Shown: positions 45,438-55,110, numbered from the stretch's first letter. The stretch: 60,997 bases of DNA from Prevotella sp. (GCA_016281815.1 JAEEJK010000072.1:1-60997), one strand, 5' to 3'. Program-made: numbers and translations. Notes: generated by a model from the letters alone, not told the origin.

Positions 45438-45968
45438 CTATGGGTGGCTCTGAAAAAAGGCTTTCACCTTGTTCCAGTCGACATTGACGATGTCGAGTGG
45501 CTCGTCATACTCCTTGGCAGTGACCTCATGTTTTTCCAAATCAAACTTGACGAAGATTACATCATCCACGCATACCTTGAAAGAGTCGAGAGGAACGACA
45601 TCATACAAACTCATCTTCCCGTTCCCATCGAATTCAGGCTCCTCGTCTCCATTCCATCGTTCATAAAAGCACTCCTCATTGGCTTTCAGATACCAAAAAT
45701 GGGCTTTGCCGTCTGCATCGGTTTTTCTTAGCGTCACCATCGCACCTCCCCTATATTTTTGTAGTTCATTTCTCTGATAAAAATAAACACCCACTGCCGT
45801 CAAAAGGCAGATAAGTGCACAGACAAAAGGCTGTAGGAAACAGCCGATGGCAAGACCTTTGAGACGCTTTTTTATTAATCCATAAAATGGGATGGAAATG
45901 GTAGCCGCCAATAAGATTACCATAACCATCACTATGATGACGTAAAAAAACAAACCTTGTTCTATCAT
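45438..45968 (-). CDS. Hypothetical membrane protein with two N-terminal helices
   Basis: A 176-residue protein with membrane helices at about 8-30 and 42-64 and a soluble acidic C-terminal domain (about 70-176) rich in Asp, Glu and aromatic residues. No family is recognised. It starts 27 bases after the SpoIIE phosphatase stop on the same strand, so it may be an accessory of that signalling protein, which is inference from spacing only. Confidence 0.7.
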   Translation of the reverse strand: MIEQGLFFYVIIVMVMVILLAATISIPFYGLIKKRLKGLAIGCFLQPFVCALICLLTAVGVYFYQRNELQKYRGGAMVTLRKTDADGKAHFWYLKANEECFYERWNGDEEPEFDGNGKMSLYDVVPLDSFKVCVDDVIFVKFDLEKHEVTAKEYDEPLDIVNVDWNKVKAFFQSHP

Positions 45969-45995
45969 GGAGCGATTCTTTTTATTGTTTTGCGA

Positions 45996-47966
45996 TCATG
46001 GTTTTGTCAACTGCAAGGCCAGCATAGTCATATCATCATTCTGTTCTGCATCACCCACAAACAGTCCCGCCGATGTGGTCATCGCTTCGATGAGTGCCTG
46101 TGGCTGCCTAATGGTCACCTTTGCGACTTGCAGCATCCGGTCTATGCCAAACTGGCAGAGATTGATATCCTCGGCTTCATTGAGACCGTCAGTGTAGAGG
46201 AATACCATGTCGCCCGTCTTAAGTTGTAGATGCTGCACGGAGTACTGCCATCCCGGCATCACTCCTGCCGGGATATTGGCATCACAAGAGAGAACACTGA
46301 CATCATCGCCAGCCAACAGAAATGGAGGGTTGTGCCCGGCATTGGTGTACTTCAGATGACCTGTAGACAGGTCGAGCACTCCCAGCAGGAGTGTGACAAA
46401 CATGCCCGCCTCATTGTTGTTGCTCACCGCATCATTGAGTGCCATCATAATCTGGTCTGGTTCGCTCGTATATGCAGCGACGTTGCGGAACAGAGAGCGT
46501 GTCACCGCCATGACCAATGATGCCGGGACACCTTTGCCCGACACGTCACCAATGCAGAAAAAGAGTTTCTCATCCCGGATAAGGAAGTCATACAGGTCAC
46601 CTCCTACCGCCTTTGCTGGCTTCACCTGACCATAGATATCGATATCATGACGGTCGGGAAATGCAGGATAGGTCTTGGGCAACATCGACATCTGTATGTC
46701 GTGAGCGATTTTCAACTCACTCTCCATGGAGGCCTTGGCAGCCGTCGTGTCCTTCAGTTCATTGACATAGGCAGTCAGCGAGTGCTGCATGTTCTCAAAC
46801 GAGTCGCGCAACAGATGTATCTCATCTCGGCTTTGGATAGCAGGCAGAGGTGTGTCAAATTGTCCGTCGGCCACCTGATCGGCAGCGGCAGCCAACTGTT
46901 TCAGGGGATTGGCCGCACGTCGGATAGCCAACCGACAGACATAGAATGTGATCAGCAATACAACGGCAGTAACCATCAGCATGAGTATGCCCACAATGAT
47001 GCCCATCATGTTGAGTGAGAGCATGGGTACAGAAACCGCCAAGATCCAGTCTATACCCTCCAAAGGAGCATAGAACAGATATGTCCTGATTCGGTTGACA
47101 CGTACTTCATGGTTTGTTTCTTTTGTGCTCCATTGACCTTCGGACATTCTTTTAATGACCTCCTTGGCAACGCCCGGCTTATCCGAATCTTTGATATGTG
47201 TGTAGAAATTGCCCTTCAGGATACGCCTCTGGTCTGGGTGTGTGATATAGGTACCGTCACGCGACAAAACAAAGTTTCTGTACAATCCACCTTCTGACAA
47301 TGGCAGGATGATGGTTCTGGCATTGGAAATACTATCCTGCTTCATCAGCAGATGGGTCATAAAGTCAAGTGAAAGGTCGGCGCCAAGAATAGCCACCACA
47401 CGCCCTTTCTGGTCGTGAACGGGGTACATATAGGCCACCAGAGGTGTCTTTTTGTCTTGGCTGTCAAAGAAAGGCTCCGACCAATATGCGGAGTCGGCTG
47501 CGACGGCTTTCCGGAACCATTCTGCCTCAAGATAGGATGCTTCGGCACCTTGTATGGGTTTTCCTTTCACCCCAAGACTATCATCGCGCCAGGCGTAAGG
47601 ACAGTAAGAGCGCCCTTTCTGGGGGAAATAGTTCTCGATGAAACTGATGCCGCAACTGCGGATGCGTGGATTATGGGCAACGATTCTCTCCATGATGGCC
47701 TGCAACTGTTGTGGCTGGCTGACATTTTTCTCTACATCAAATATGTTGTTCTCAACAGCCACGCTGACATCCGACATCGCGTCGCTGATGCTTTTACCAG
47801 AAGATTGGATGCCGTTGTAAAATGCATCGGCACTGCTTTTCACAATCAATGATTTGGTCAATGAATAGATGAGAAATGCCAACGCACCCATCATGATGAA
47901 CAGCACCAGCAATACCCATCTGGCCAGCCTTCGGGCAAAATTGTATTTGTATTTTTTCTTTTCCAT
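45996..47966 (-). CDS. Membrane dCache/HAMP SpoIIE-type PP2C phosphatase
   Basis: A 656-residue sensor phosphatase. An N-terminal helix (about 15-38) and a second helix (about 325-350) flank a periplasmic dCache-like sensor (for example SYCPYAWRDDSLG and VAYMYPVHDQKGRVVAILGADLS). A HAMP region and a PP2C domain with GGDLYDF, GDVSGKG, YTDGLNEA and DDMT follow. Unlike the homologue at 4280-6262 it lacks the C-terminal ATPase. The ATG at 47966 is preferred over a GTG at 47975. Its substrate is presumably a STAS protein encoded elsewhere or the one at 8085-8387. Confidence 0.9.
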   Translation of the reverse strand: MEKKKYKYNFARRLARWVLLVLFIMMGALAFLIYSLTKSLIVKSSADAFYNGIQSSGKSISDAMSDVSVAVENNIFDVEKNVSQPQQLQAIMERIVAHNPRIRSCGISFIENYFPQKGRSYCPYAWRDDSLGVKGKPIQGAEASYLEAEWFRKAVAADSAYWSEPFFDSQDKKTPLVAYMYPVHDQKGRVVAILGADLSLDFMTHLLMKQDSISNARTIILPLSEGGLYRNFVLSRDGTYITHPDQRRILKGNFYTHIKDSDKPGVAKEVIKRMSEGQWSTKETNHEVRVNRIRTYLFYAPLEGIDWILAVSVPMLSLNMMGIIVGILMLMVTAVVLLITFYVCRLAIRRAANPLKQLAAAADQVADGQFDTPLPAIQSRDEIHLLRDSFENMQHSLTAYVNELKDTTAAKASMESELKIAHDIQMSMLPKTYPAFPDRHDIDIYGQVKPAKAVGGDLYDFLIRDEKLFFCIGDVSGKGVPASLVMAVTRSLFRNVAAYTSEPDQIMMALNDAVSNNNEAGMFVTLLLGVLDLSTGHLKYTNAGHNPPFLLAGDDVSVLSCDANIPAGVMPGWQYSVQHLQLKTGDMVFLYTDGLNEAEDINLCQFGIDRMLQVAKVTIRQPQALIEAMTTSAGLFVGDAEQNDDMTMLALQLTKP

Positions 47967-47991
47967 CCTGCACACTGCGCTTTTGACGGTA

Positions 47992-47999
47992 CAAAATTA
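47992..47999 (-). promoter_or_regulatory. -7 promoter element of the second phosphatase gene
   Basis: TAATTTTG on the minus strand, 26 bases before the ATG at 47966. Confidence 0.5.
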
Positions 48000-48087
48000 C
48001 ATAAAAAAAACAGTTGTCACAAGTTGAAAGAAGAGAAAGTCGCCTTCATAATCATGATGTAAGAATAATTATGATATGATCTTTCAA

Positions 48088-51075
48088 TTAATCTCTTTTT
48101 GAAATGGACTCAGTAAATTGATGATTGCCCTGCTTCAATTCTGTTGGCGCTTTTCCAGGCAGCAGTAGTGTGGCGGATGTGCCTACGGGAATCGCAAAGG
48201 AGAAACTGACCGAACTATCGGAATTAATCTGCCAACTGCTTTCAATACGTCCGTATCGCGTGTCCAAATATCCACGTGCGTGTGTCATTCTGCCCGTGGG
48301 GTCAGGCTCCGGACGAAGAATAAAGTGGCTGAATCCCGGATGCTGTTCATCACGTTCAATGCCCAGACAACGGTTGATGAGCCACTGACCTACTGCTCCG
48401 AAGGAATAATGGTTGAATGAATTCATGGAGTTGTTGCCACCGAAGCCTGCCGTGTGAGTGTAGGAGTCAAGGCGCTCCCAGATGGTTGTCGCACCCTGGG
48501 TCACAGGATAGAGCCATGAGGGATAGTCCTCTTGCTGCAACAAGCGATAGGCAATGTCGCTACGTCCGGCATCGCTGAGCACCCGGCTTATCCATGCCGT
48601 GGTGATGAAGCCCGTCATCAGCGAATAGGGCGGGCATCGCACACCTCTGTCCGTGGTATTCTCACGCTCGATGCAGGCAACCAGGCGCTCTACGAGTTTC
48701 TGGCGCAACTCGCCCTCCACGATATTGAAAGCCAGCGGCAGGACGTATGAACCCTGAATGTCGATGGGCTGTCCCTTGCGCTGCTGGTTGAAGGCCGAGA
48801 AGACAGTCATGCCCGTTTCGGTGTCGATATAGTGGTCGATGAAAAATTGCTTACGCTCTTCCAAGCGCCGTTGGTATCGTTCGGCGTCAGCCGTCTTGTT
48901 GAGCAGCAGGGCCGTCTGCCGCATAATGTCGAGGTCGTAAATATAGTAGGCCTCGAAGAGCAGCGTTTTGTCGTTCTTCTCGTCTTCCAGTCCGAGCCAG
49001 TCGCCCAGGTCGCCCCACTGCCGCTGTTGCACCAGCAATCCCGTCATAGGGTCGAAATAATGGCTGTCCACATAGTCGATGTAGCGGGCCATCGCCTCAT
49101 AGTGGTCGGCCAGTATGCCGAGGTCGCCATATTGCAGCCAGCATTCCCAGGGCACGGTGATGCCCGCGCTGCCCCACAGCAGTCCGCCGAATCCCCCGCC
49201 TATGGGGGCGATGTCTGGGAATCGGCCGTCGGCAGTCTGCACGTCGCGTATGGCATGCATGTGCTTTTTGAGGAACTCATCCACGTCGGCCATGTTGACA
49301 GCCGTGCGTGAGAACACGCTGATGTCGCCGCTCCATCCCATGCGCTCGTTGCGCTGCGGGCAGTCGGTGGGTATGCTGATGAAGTTGGACAGCATCGACC
49401 ATCGGATGTTTTGCCAGAGACGGTTCACCATCGGGTTGCTGCATTCGAAACCGGCGGTGAAATGGTCAACACTACTGACAACAAGTCCCTCGACGTCGGC
49501 TGTGGGAAGTGGTTGGCTGATACCTGTTATTTCTATATAACGATATCCGTGCAGGGTCATGTCGGGCGAGAAAACCTCACAGGTATCACCGCTGGCAACG
49601 TATATATCCTGTGCCATGGCGGCGCGGATATTTTCGAGCATCAGCATGCCTTTTTTGTCTTCATATTCAGGCAAGTCGGGATAGAGCACTTCAGCAAAGC
49701 GGAACTTCAACGTCTGTCCACGGTGCAAGCCGTGCATCTTGATTCGAGGCACACCTGCCATGTTCTGTCCCATGTCATAGACATAGACGCCTGGCCGCAC
49801 CTCATCCACGTTTTTTGCGGTCAGCACGGTGTGCAATCCTACGGAAGTGGTGGCCGGCAGCAGACGGAAACTGCTATAGTCGCATACCTGGGGCTGCGTA
49901 CCGCCACCCTCTGTCGGCAGATGCCCTTCAAGTGTCGCTTCACATGCCTTTTTCCATCCACTAGATGCTGCTGTGTTGTCGTAAACCTCACCTTGGAACA
50001 TGCTGGCGTAAACTACCTTCGATTTGTCGCATACTTCCCAGTTGTCGGGTTGGGTGGTGATGACGGTGGAGTCACCATCCTCATATCTCACCAGTAGTCT
50101 CGCCATGAATGCCAGTTGGTCGCCAAAGTAGTTCCAGTTGCCGCCAGAGAAAGTCTGGCTACCTGCCCACCAGCCTTCGCCCAGCCTGACATGCAGGCGG
50201 TTGGTCTCCTGCAGCATCGCTGTGACAACATACTGCTGGTAATAGTGAGTCTTGTTGTACTGCGATACGCCTGGCGCATAGTATTCGCTACCCACTTGAC
50301 GTCCATTCAGTTCTGCACAGTAGATGCCACGTGCCGTTGCTATGAGCGTGGCCTCTTTCACGGGTTTCTGTTTCAGTGCAAACCGGCACCGCAGTACCGG
50401 CATGGCCCCGTGGCTGGGATTGATAAGATACACAACAGGCTTTTTCCTGTTGCCGATCTTCCGCAAGTTTTTGTCCTCGTAGAGAATGCCGTATGGCGAG
50501 CGGTAGTTGCGCACTTCCACCTTATGGATGACCGCCCGCTGACCGATTTCCATCTCGTAACCGATCTGTGCCAATTGTGGGAAAGCGATGTAATCACCGC
50601 CTTTGCCCATCGGATTGAGCACCACATCGCCCAGTTTTCGTCCATCGAGCAGGATGTCGGCACTGCCCAGGCAGCAATGTGCTTCAACAGTGTGTGGTGC
50701 GTAGGTGTCGAGAGTTCCCGATTCGAACGATTTCAGCAGTTCCTTTCCCTTGGTCGTATAACCTATTCGCCATACATTCAGGAGGGAGGATGCCGCATCA
50801 AGTTCCAACTTGACATACGACTCGTCTGCACCATTCTCCACACCCAGTATGTTCATGTTGCGACTCATCAGGCGAGGGTCATTGCCTCCAAAAAGAAGAC
50901 TCAGCCTGTCCGATTTCGATGCCCTGTCCAATTGCACGGTCCAACTGATTCTGAACTGTGGAAGGTAATCGGCATACAAAACTGACTGTTCGCTGCCAAT
51001 CCACTTGGCATCCTCAAATTGAGCAAAACACAAACAAGGCAGAAGAGTCATCAGTAGTATCTGTATTTTTTTCAT
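48088..51075 (-). CDS. GH78 alpha-L-rhamnosidase
   Basis: A 995-residue exported glycosidase releasing terminal alpha-L-rhamnose from pectin, flavonoid glycosides or other rhamnosides. The signal peptide ends at LCFAQ. Two N-terminal beta domains precede the (alpha/alpha)6 barrel, which has the catalytic-acid region DCPQRNERMGWSGDISVFS and a GLLWGSAGITVPWECWLQYG segment. A C-terminal beta domain follows. The family layout is complete. It could process rhamnogalacturonan fragments made by the PL11 lyase at 18773-20701, although the two genes are 27 kb apart. Confidence 0.94.
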   Translation of the reverse strand: MKKIQILLMTLLPCLCFAQFEDAKWIGSEQSVLYADYLPQFRISWTVQLDRASKSDRLSLLFGGNDPRLMSRNMNILGVENGADESYVKLELDAASSLLNVWRIGYTTKGKELLKSFESGTLDTYAPHTVEAHCCLGSADILLDGRKLGDVVLNPMGKGGDYIAFPQLAQIGYEMEIGQRAVIHKVEVRNYRSPYGILYEDKNLRKIGNRKKPVVYLINPSHGAMPVLRCRFALKQKPVKEATLIATARGIYCAELNGRQVGSEYYAPGVSQYNKTHYYQQYVVTAMLQETNRLHVRLGEGWWAGSQTFSGGNWNYFGDQLAFMARLLVRYEDGDSTVITTQPDNWEVCDKSKVVYASMFQGEVYDNTAASSGWKKACEATLEGHLPTEGGGTQPQVCDYSSFRLLPATTSVGLHTVLTAKNVDEVRPGVYVYDMGQNMAGVPRIKMHGLHRGQTLKFRFAEVLYPDLPEYEDKKGMLMLENIRAAMAQDIYVASGDTCEVFSPDMTLHGYRYIEITGISQPLPTADVEGLVVSSVDHFTAGFECSNPMVNRLWQNIRWSMLSNFISIPTDCPQRNERMGWSGDISVFSRTAVNMADVDEFLKKHMHAIRDVQTADGRFPDIAPIGGGFGGLLWGSAGITVPWECWLQYGDLGILADHYEAMARYIDYVDSHYFDPMTGLLVQQRQWGDLGDWLGLEDEKNDKTLLFEAYYIYDLDIMRQTALLLNKTADAERYQRRLEERKQFFIDHYIDTETGMTVFSAFNQQRKGQPIDIQGSYVLPLAFNIVEGELRQKLVERLVACIERENTTDRGVRCPPYSLMTGFITTAWISRVLSDAGRSDIAYRLLQQEDYPSWLYPVTQGATTIWERLDSYTHTAGFGGNNSMNSFNHYSFGAVGQWLINRCLGIERDEQHPGFSHFILRPEPDPTGRMTHARGYLDTRYGRIESSWQINSDSSVSFSFAIPVGTSATLLLPGKAPTELKQGNHQFTESISKRD

Positions 51076-51122
51076 ATCTTTCTGTTTTCTGTGGATACTA
51101 CTTCCTTACGCCTCTTCCCCTT

Positions 51123-51839
51123 TTATTTCACTTCACGCTCTTGGATGGCCTTGCCCGCCCCCCAGGCATCGCCGACCTTTTCGCCTACTACACGGTAGGT
51201 GTTCTTGGAAGAGTCGAAGATGACTGGCTGCAGTTTGCCGAGGTCGATGTTGCCCTCCTCGTCGAGGATGCTCTCATCGGCACTCATATTGACGATCTCG
51301 CCCACTACGCGGGCACCGCCGTTGTCGTCCTCATCGAAGGTCACAACCTTGCATTCCAACGCCATCTTGTATTCATTGATGATGGGAGCGTCCACGTTAG
51401 GACTCGGAGTGATGGTGAAGCCGGCCTTGGCCACCTTATCGGGCACGTCGTTGCCGGACACGATGCCAAAATAGTCGCTCTGCACGATGTCGTCCTTGGT
51501 GGCGAAACTGATGGTGAACGCCTTTTTCAGGCGGATGTTCTCAGTAGTTTTGTGGGCAGAGAGTTCGAAGGTGATGTGCTTCGGCCCGCACTGGCCGCCC
51601 CAGGCGGCCATCATCACGTCAGGGTTCTTGTCCGCGTCCCATGTGGCGATCATAATGGCGGGCAGCGGTGTGATCACCGCTTTGTCGCTGAAGTTCTTAC
51701 GGCCTTCCACCGCCTTCACTTCCACCTTTTCCGAAATGGGGTTCTCGTTGGTCTCGTTCTTTTGCTCTTTGTTTCCACAGGCAGTCATGAGCATTGCGCC
51801 TGTCAGCACGAGGGCTGAAAAGGTCATGTAGTGTTTCAT
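51123..51839 (-). CDS. Lipoprotein with flavin-reductase-like (FMN-binding split-barrel) domain
   Basis: A 238-residue protein whose N-terminus is a lipoprotein signal (LMTAC, Cys21) followed by a charged linker. From about residue 45 it matches flavin reductase-like proteins: AVITPLPAIMIATWDADKNPD, VMMAAWGGQCGPKHITFELS, NIRLKKAFTISF and YFGIVSGNDVPDK. Such domains are normally cytosolic FMN/FAD-dependent reductases, so the lipid-anchored form is unusual. The Ala-Trp-Gly-Gly flavin region is intact. Partner and substrate are unknown. Confidence 0.85.
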   Translation of the reverse strand: MKHYMTFSALVLTGAMLMTACGNKEQKNETNENPISEKVEVKAVEGRKNFSDKAVITPLPAIMIATWDADKNPDVMMAAWGGQCGPKHITFELSAHKTTENIRLKKAFTISFATKDDIVQSDYFGIVSGNDVPDKVAKAGFTITPSPNVDAPIINEYKMALECKVVTFDEDDNGGARVVGEIVNMSADESILDEEGNIDLGKLQPVIFDSSKNTYRVVGEKVGDAWGAGKAIQEREVK

Positions 51840-52031
51840 TTTTTGCTTGTTGTTTATGTTGATTTTTGATTGATGCTTAATTGTGCATGCTTGTTGCTGC
51901 TATCATCTACCGTCCGTGGGCTGTGCTGACGGTTGCATGGATGTTGGCGGTGATGTCTAGAGGGGAAGGGACGGAACAGATGGTCTGAATGGCATCAAGA
52001 TAACTAAGGATACACGAAATACTCTATATGA

Positions 52032-52718
52032 TCAATGCACGTCGATTCCATCAAAATACAGTTCTGCAATGACGGTGTCGCCATATTTTGAGCCTGGATA
52101 AACTTCGAGAATCTCGAATTTCAGTGTCCAGTCGGGCTTTGCTTCGTCGTGGTAGCCAAGAATACCGACATCGAAACTCTGGAGGGTGCGGCTGTCCTCC
52201 AAGGCGAGGATGGCATATGGCTGGTTGTTGTACCATACACGTAGTTTTTTCACGCGTGAGTTGGCTTTCCACGCCTCCTCCGACTTGACATGGCCGTTGA
52301 GGATTTCCACCGTTGTGATGCGAGGGCATTTCCCCTCGAACGTGTAGGTCAGGCTCTCGCCAATGCCCTTGCCCTTTGTGGCCCACACGCTCTCATGGCT
52401 GAAATCGTGGGCATTCTCGCCCTTGTAGTCAAACTTTTTGTTGGGAGACAGGCAGTTTGATGCCGTGACACTCTTCACCTCTCCACCGCAATACCAACTG
52501 CATTTGCCGCTGTACAAGTCGTCGTAGATGGTCATGTCGCCATATTTCATTAACTCCTCAGAATCATCTCCATATTGGTTGGATAGTTTTTCCCATTTCT
52601 CCACTGTGATTGTCGGCATCGGGATGATGCTTTGGGGTTTGATGACCTTTTCTTGCGCATGAGCAATCATCATTGAAGCGATCGCTATAAAGATAGTGAT
52701 GATGATTCTTTTTTCCAT
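52032..52718 (-). CDS. Secreted protein with NADase-type glycan-binding domain
   Basis: A 228-residue exported protein (signal peptide to MIAHAQ). The C-terminal part (about 80-228) has the features of NADase-type glycan-binding domains: VKSVTASNCLSP, HDFSHESVWATKGKGIGESL, VEILNGHVKSEEAWKANSRV, KKLRVWYNN and KFEILEVYPGSKYGDTVIAE. It is probably a surface or periplasmic carbohydrate-binding protein without catalytic activity. The start at 52718 fits the signal peptide and the promoter at 52744-52751; an earlier start would lie upstream of the promoter. Confidence 0.85.
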   Translation of the reverse strand: MEKRIIITIFIAIASMMIAHAQEKVIKPQSIIPMPTITVEKWEKLSNQYGDDSEELMKYGDMTIYDDLYSGKCSWYCGGEVKSVTASNCLSPNKKFDYKGENAHDFSHESVWATKGKGIGESLTYTFEGKCPRITTVEILNGHVKSEEAWKANSRVKKLRVWYNNQPYAILALEDSRTLQSFDVGILGYHDEAKPDWTLKFEILEVYPGSKYGDTVIAELYFDGIDVH

Positions 52719-52743
52719 AATGATTGATAGTTTAATTATTTTG

Positions 52744-52751
52744 CAAATATA
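52744..52751 (-). promoter_or_regulatory. -7 promoter element of the glycan-binding protein gene
   Basis: TATATTTG on the minus strand, 26 bases upstream of the ATG at 52718. The 284-base region to 53003 is a divergent promoter region. Confidence 0.55.
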
Positions 52752-52955
52752 AATAAAAAAATGGATTACTTCATCTTTGTGGGATAATTTGTGCATTTTG
52801 TGACATTCGATATGCACTGGCCGTGTGAAATAAAGTAGTCGATGGGGGACTTATTTATACTCTTGAACAGGAATTGCGGATTTCTGGATAAGACAAATAT
52901 CAACGAGAAAACTAAAAAAATAATAATGAATATTGTATAAATGGCAGACAATTGC

Positions 52956-52963
52956 TATTTTTG
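52956..52963 (+). promoter_or_regulatory. -7 promoter element of the gene at 53003
   Basis: TATTTTTG, 40 bases upstream of the ATG at 53003. This supports that start over an upstream one at 52952. Confidence 0.55.
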
Positions 52964-53002
52964 CATATCATTAGAAATACCAAAGATAAATATCATTTTC
53001 CT

Positions 53003-54181
53003 ATGAACCATCTCAGTCATTTTCTTTCAGTGCTGGTCACGATGTTGGCTTTCACATACCAGATTCAGGCACAAGATGATTACGAACGTCTCTCCAAGGC
53101 CGAGGAATGGTATTCAGATTATTGCGAGGAAGCCGTTCTTGGTTTTGAGTCCAACCGACAGAGTCCTATGAAGCATCCGCAGAAATACTGCGTTTTCGCC
53201 CATCAGCATGCGGGCTCACTGGGTTACGCGCTCGCTGTCGCCACCAACGATGAGAGTGAGATTGTCATGTTTACACCCAGTGGCAATCACCTCCAGGCAC
53301 AGCGTATCTCCAAGGCCATCCTGCCCAAAGAAGTGTATTGGACCCCCATCAGCCGTTTGGGTCATTACCTCGCTCACAGCAAGGACATCACCCTCAAAGA
53401 ACGTCCCCTCCCCGTGCGTACCCCCAACAAGAAGGCCAACACTTTTGAAGTTGTGGTGGTAGACGGCGAGAAGATACCAGATATCAAGGCTTACAATCAG
53501 ATGATGTTCAAACCTCACAGAAACACAGTGCGGCTGAACAAACAGCACCACACCAAAGAGGTCGATGAGCAACAAGATTTTGTGAAAAAGGATCAGATGG
53601 AATATGAGTTCAAACTGACCAATCCTGCAGTGATTGCCAAGATGTTCCGGGGTTATGAAGATAATGAGATGTGTCCCTGGGTGGTGAAGAGCAGTTTCTT
53701 CAACAGCCATAACCTGTTGCAGTACAGCCGTTGGAAAGAGGGCGAACCCGTAAGGAAAGCCAGCAAAGATGTGTGCCGCATCATCAGCGATTATTACGGC
53801 GGACGCGCCATCAAAGGCACTCAGTGGCTGGCAACCATCGAATCGGGTGAGCGCTCCTTCTATGCCGTGCAGTTCGAGAATGTGGGAACCGAGGCATTGG
53901 CAGCCATGGTGTGTGTCGGTGAGGGCGAGGTGACCTCTGTATGGGAGTTTGTAGGCAAGGTTGAACCTGACCAAGAAGGCGCGTCGATATGGTTTGTCGA
54001 TGATGAGGGCGATTTCATGAGTCATGCCCCTGAAATCCACTGCATCACCACGACAGACAAAGGCATGGAACTCTACATCCGCCTTCATGGTGGCGAGAGT
54101 TTACAGTACTTCGTTCTTCGCGAGATGGGGTCAGTGTGGATGGAGATACTGGTTGACTACTGGGTCTATGTTTGGGATTGA
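53003..54181 (+). CDS. Secreted protein of unknown function
   Basis: A 392-residue protein with a signal peptide (to YQIQAQ). The mature part is beta-rich and acidic, without membrane helices or catalytic motifs I recognise. A duplicated-looking pattern of Trp/aromatic and Glu residues (for example GERSFYAVQFENVG and SVWEFVGKVEPDQ) suggests a binding domain. It is transcribed divergently from the glycan-binding protein gene. The exported nitroreductase gene follows 87 bases later on the same strand. Confidence 0.72.
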   Translation: MNHLSHFLSVLVTMLAFTYQIQAQDDYERLSKAEEWYSDYCEEAVLGFESNRQSPMKHPQKYCVFAHQHAGSLGYALAVATNDESEIVMFTPSGNHLQAQRISKAILPKEVYWTPISRLGHYLAHSKDITLKERPLPVRTPNKKANTFEVVVVDGEKIPDIKAYNQMMFKPHRNTVRLNKQHHTKEVDEQQDFVKKDQMEYEFKLTNPAVIAKMFRGYEDNEMCPWVVKSSFFNSHNLLQYSRWKEGEPVRKASKDVCRIISDYYGGRAIKGTQWLATIESGERSFYAVQFENVGTEALAAMVCVGEGEVTSVWEFVGKVEPDQEGASIWFVDDEGDFMSHAPEIHCITTTDKGMELYIRLHGGESLQYFVLREMGSVWMEILVDYWVYVWD

Positions 54182-54268
54182 ATGAGTTAACACAAGAAAC
54201 CTTGTACCACAGCAGAATGACATTAACCAATTAGCACTATTAAGAATATAAAGCGTTTTTATTATCGT

Positions 54269-54886
54269 ATGAAAAAGTATCTATTATCTCTTGCATTGGC
54301 AGTGATTGCTGCCAATATGAATGCTCAGGAAGTGAAGAAACTTCCTCAGCCCGACATGCAAATTCAAATGACACTGACCGAAGCGCTTCAAAAGCGCAGG
54401 TCTGACCGTGATTTCAAGGCCGGTGGCACTATCAGCGACCAGCAACTCTCTCAACTGCTCTGGGCTGCCTGCGGTGTCAACCGCGCCGACCGCAAACTGC
54501 TCACCATTCCCACCGCCATCAACGCTCAGGACATCCAGGTGTATGTGTGCCGCCAGGATGGTGTCTCGCTCTATCAGCCGTATGACAACACACTGGTAAA
54601 GGTCACCGACAAGGATGTGCGCGAAATGCTCGCAGAAAGGCAGGCCAACATGAAAGATGCGCCGCTCTTCCTCCTCATTGTCAGCAACCAGGAGAAGTTC
54701 CGCAACGGCAGCGAGACTTATGGTGCCATGGATGCAGGCTATTCCTCACAGAACATCTACCTGATGTGTGCCGCACTCGGCATGAAGACCGTAGCGAGAG
54801 CAATGATGAATAAAGAAGGTGTAGCCAAAGCCCTCGGACTGAACGAAAAGCAAATTCTTGAACTCAACCATCCCATCGGATACTAA
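54269..54886 (+). CDS. Exported nitroreductase-family (SagB/ThcOx-like) oxidoreductase
   Basis: A 205-residue FMN-dependent oxidoreductase homologue with a Sec signal peptide (to ANMNAQ). Family features are QKRRSDRDFKAGGTISDQQLSQLLWAACG (FMN phosphate-binding Arg/Ser), DAGYSSQNIYLMCAALGMKT and a C-terminal NHPIGY. Nitroreductases are mainly cytosolic, so export would require cofactor loading outside or passage of the unfolded chain; no Tat twin-arginine motif is present. It is followed by a strong terminator. The substrate is unknown. Confidence 0.87.
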   Translation: MKKYLLSLALAVIAANMNAQEVKKLPQPDMQIQMTLTEALQKRRSDRDFKAGGTISDQQLSQLLWAACGVNRADRKLLTIPTAINAQDIQVYVCRQDGVSLYQPYDNTLVKVTDKDVREMLAERQANMKDAPLFLLIVSNQEKFRNGSETYGAMDAGYSSQNIYLMCAALGMKTVARAMMNKEGVAKALGLNEKQILELNHPIGY

Positions 54887-54960
54887 CCCAACATTCGCAG
54901 GTTCCAGTTTCATCAGATTCTGAATTCATAAGATTCTGAGGATGACATAAGAATTGAATA

Positions 54961-54986
54961 AAATGGCCGGGGTTCCGGCCATTTTT
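54961..54986 (+). terminator. Rho-independent terminator
   Basis: AATGGCCGG pairs with CCGGCCATT around GGTT, followed by TTT. It ends the transcript of the nitroreductase gene. Confidence 0.88.
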
Positions 54987-54994
54987 GCATGGAA

Positions 54995-55049
54995 GCGACA
55001 AATAATGATGGAATTTCGACTGTTTGTCGCATTTCCGAGAATCTGTCGC
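54995..55049. promoter_or_regulatory. Repeated GCGACA motifs upstream of the DUF4468 gene
   Basis: GCGACAAA (54995-55002) and TTTGTCGC (55023-55030) are perfect inverted copies 20 bases apart. A third half-site TGTCGC lies at 55044-55049. They sit about 55-110 bases upstream of the -7 element and may be an operator cluster or a hairpin. Apart from the terminator and promoter, nothing else was seen in the 311-base gap. Confidence 0.35.
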
Positions 55050-55102
55050 TATCTAATTAGCAAAAAATGATGAAAAATGATTTGGGGATGCAGAAAACAT
55101 GC

Positions 55103-55110
55103 TACTTTTG
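55103..55110 (+). promoter_or_regulatory. -7 promoter element of the DUF4468 gene
   Basis: TACTTTTG with TTTG at 55081-55084 as -33 element, 18 bases apart. Confidence 0.6.
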
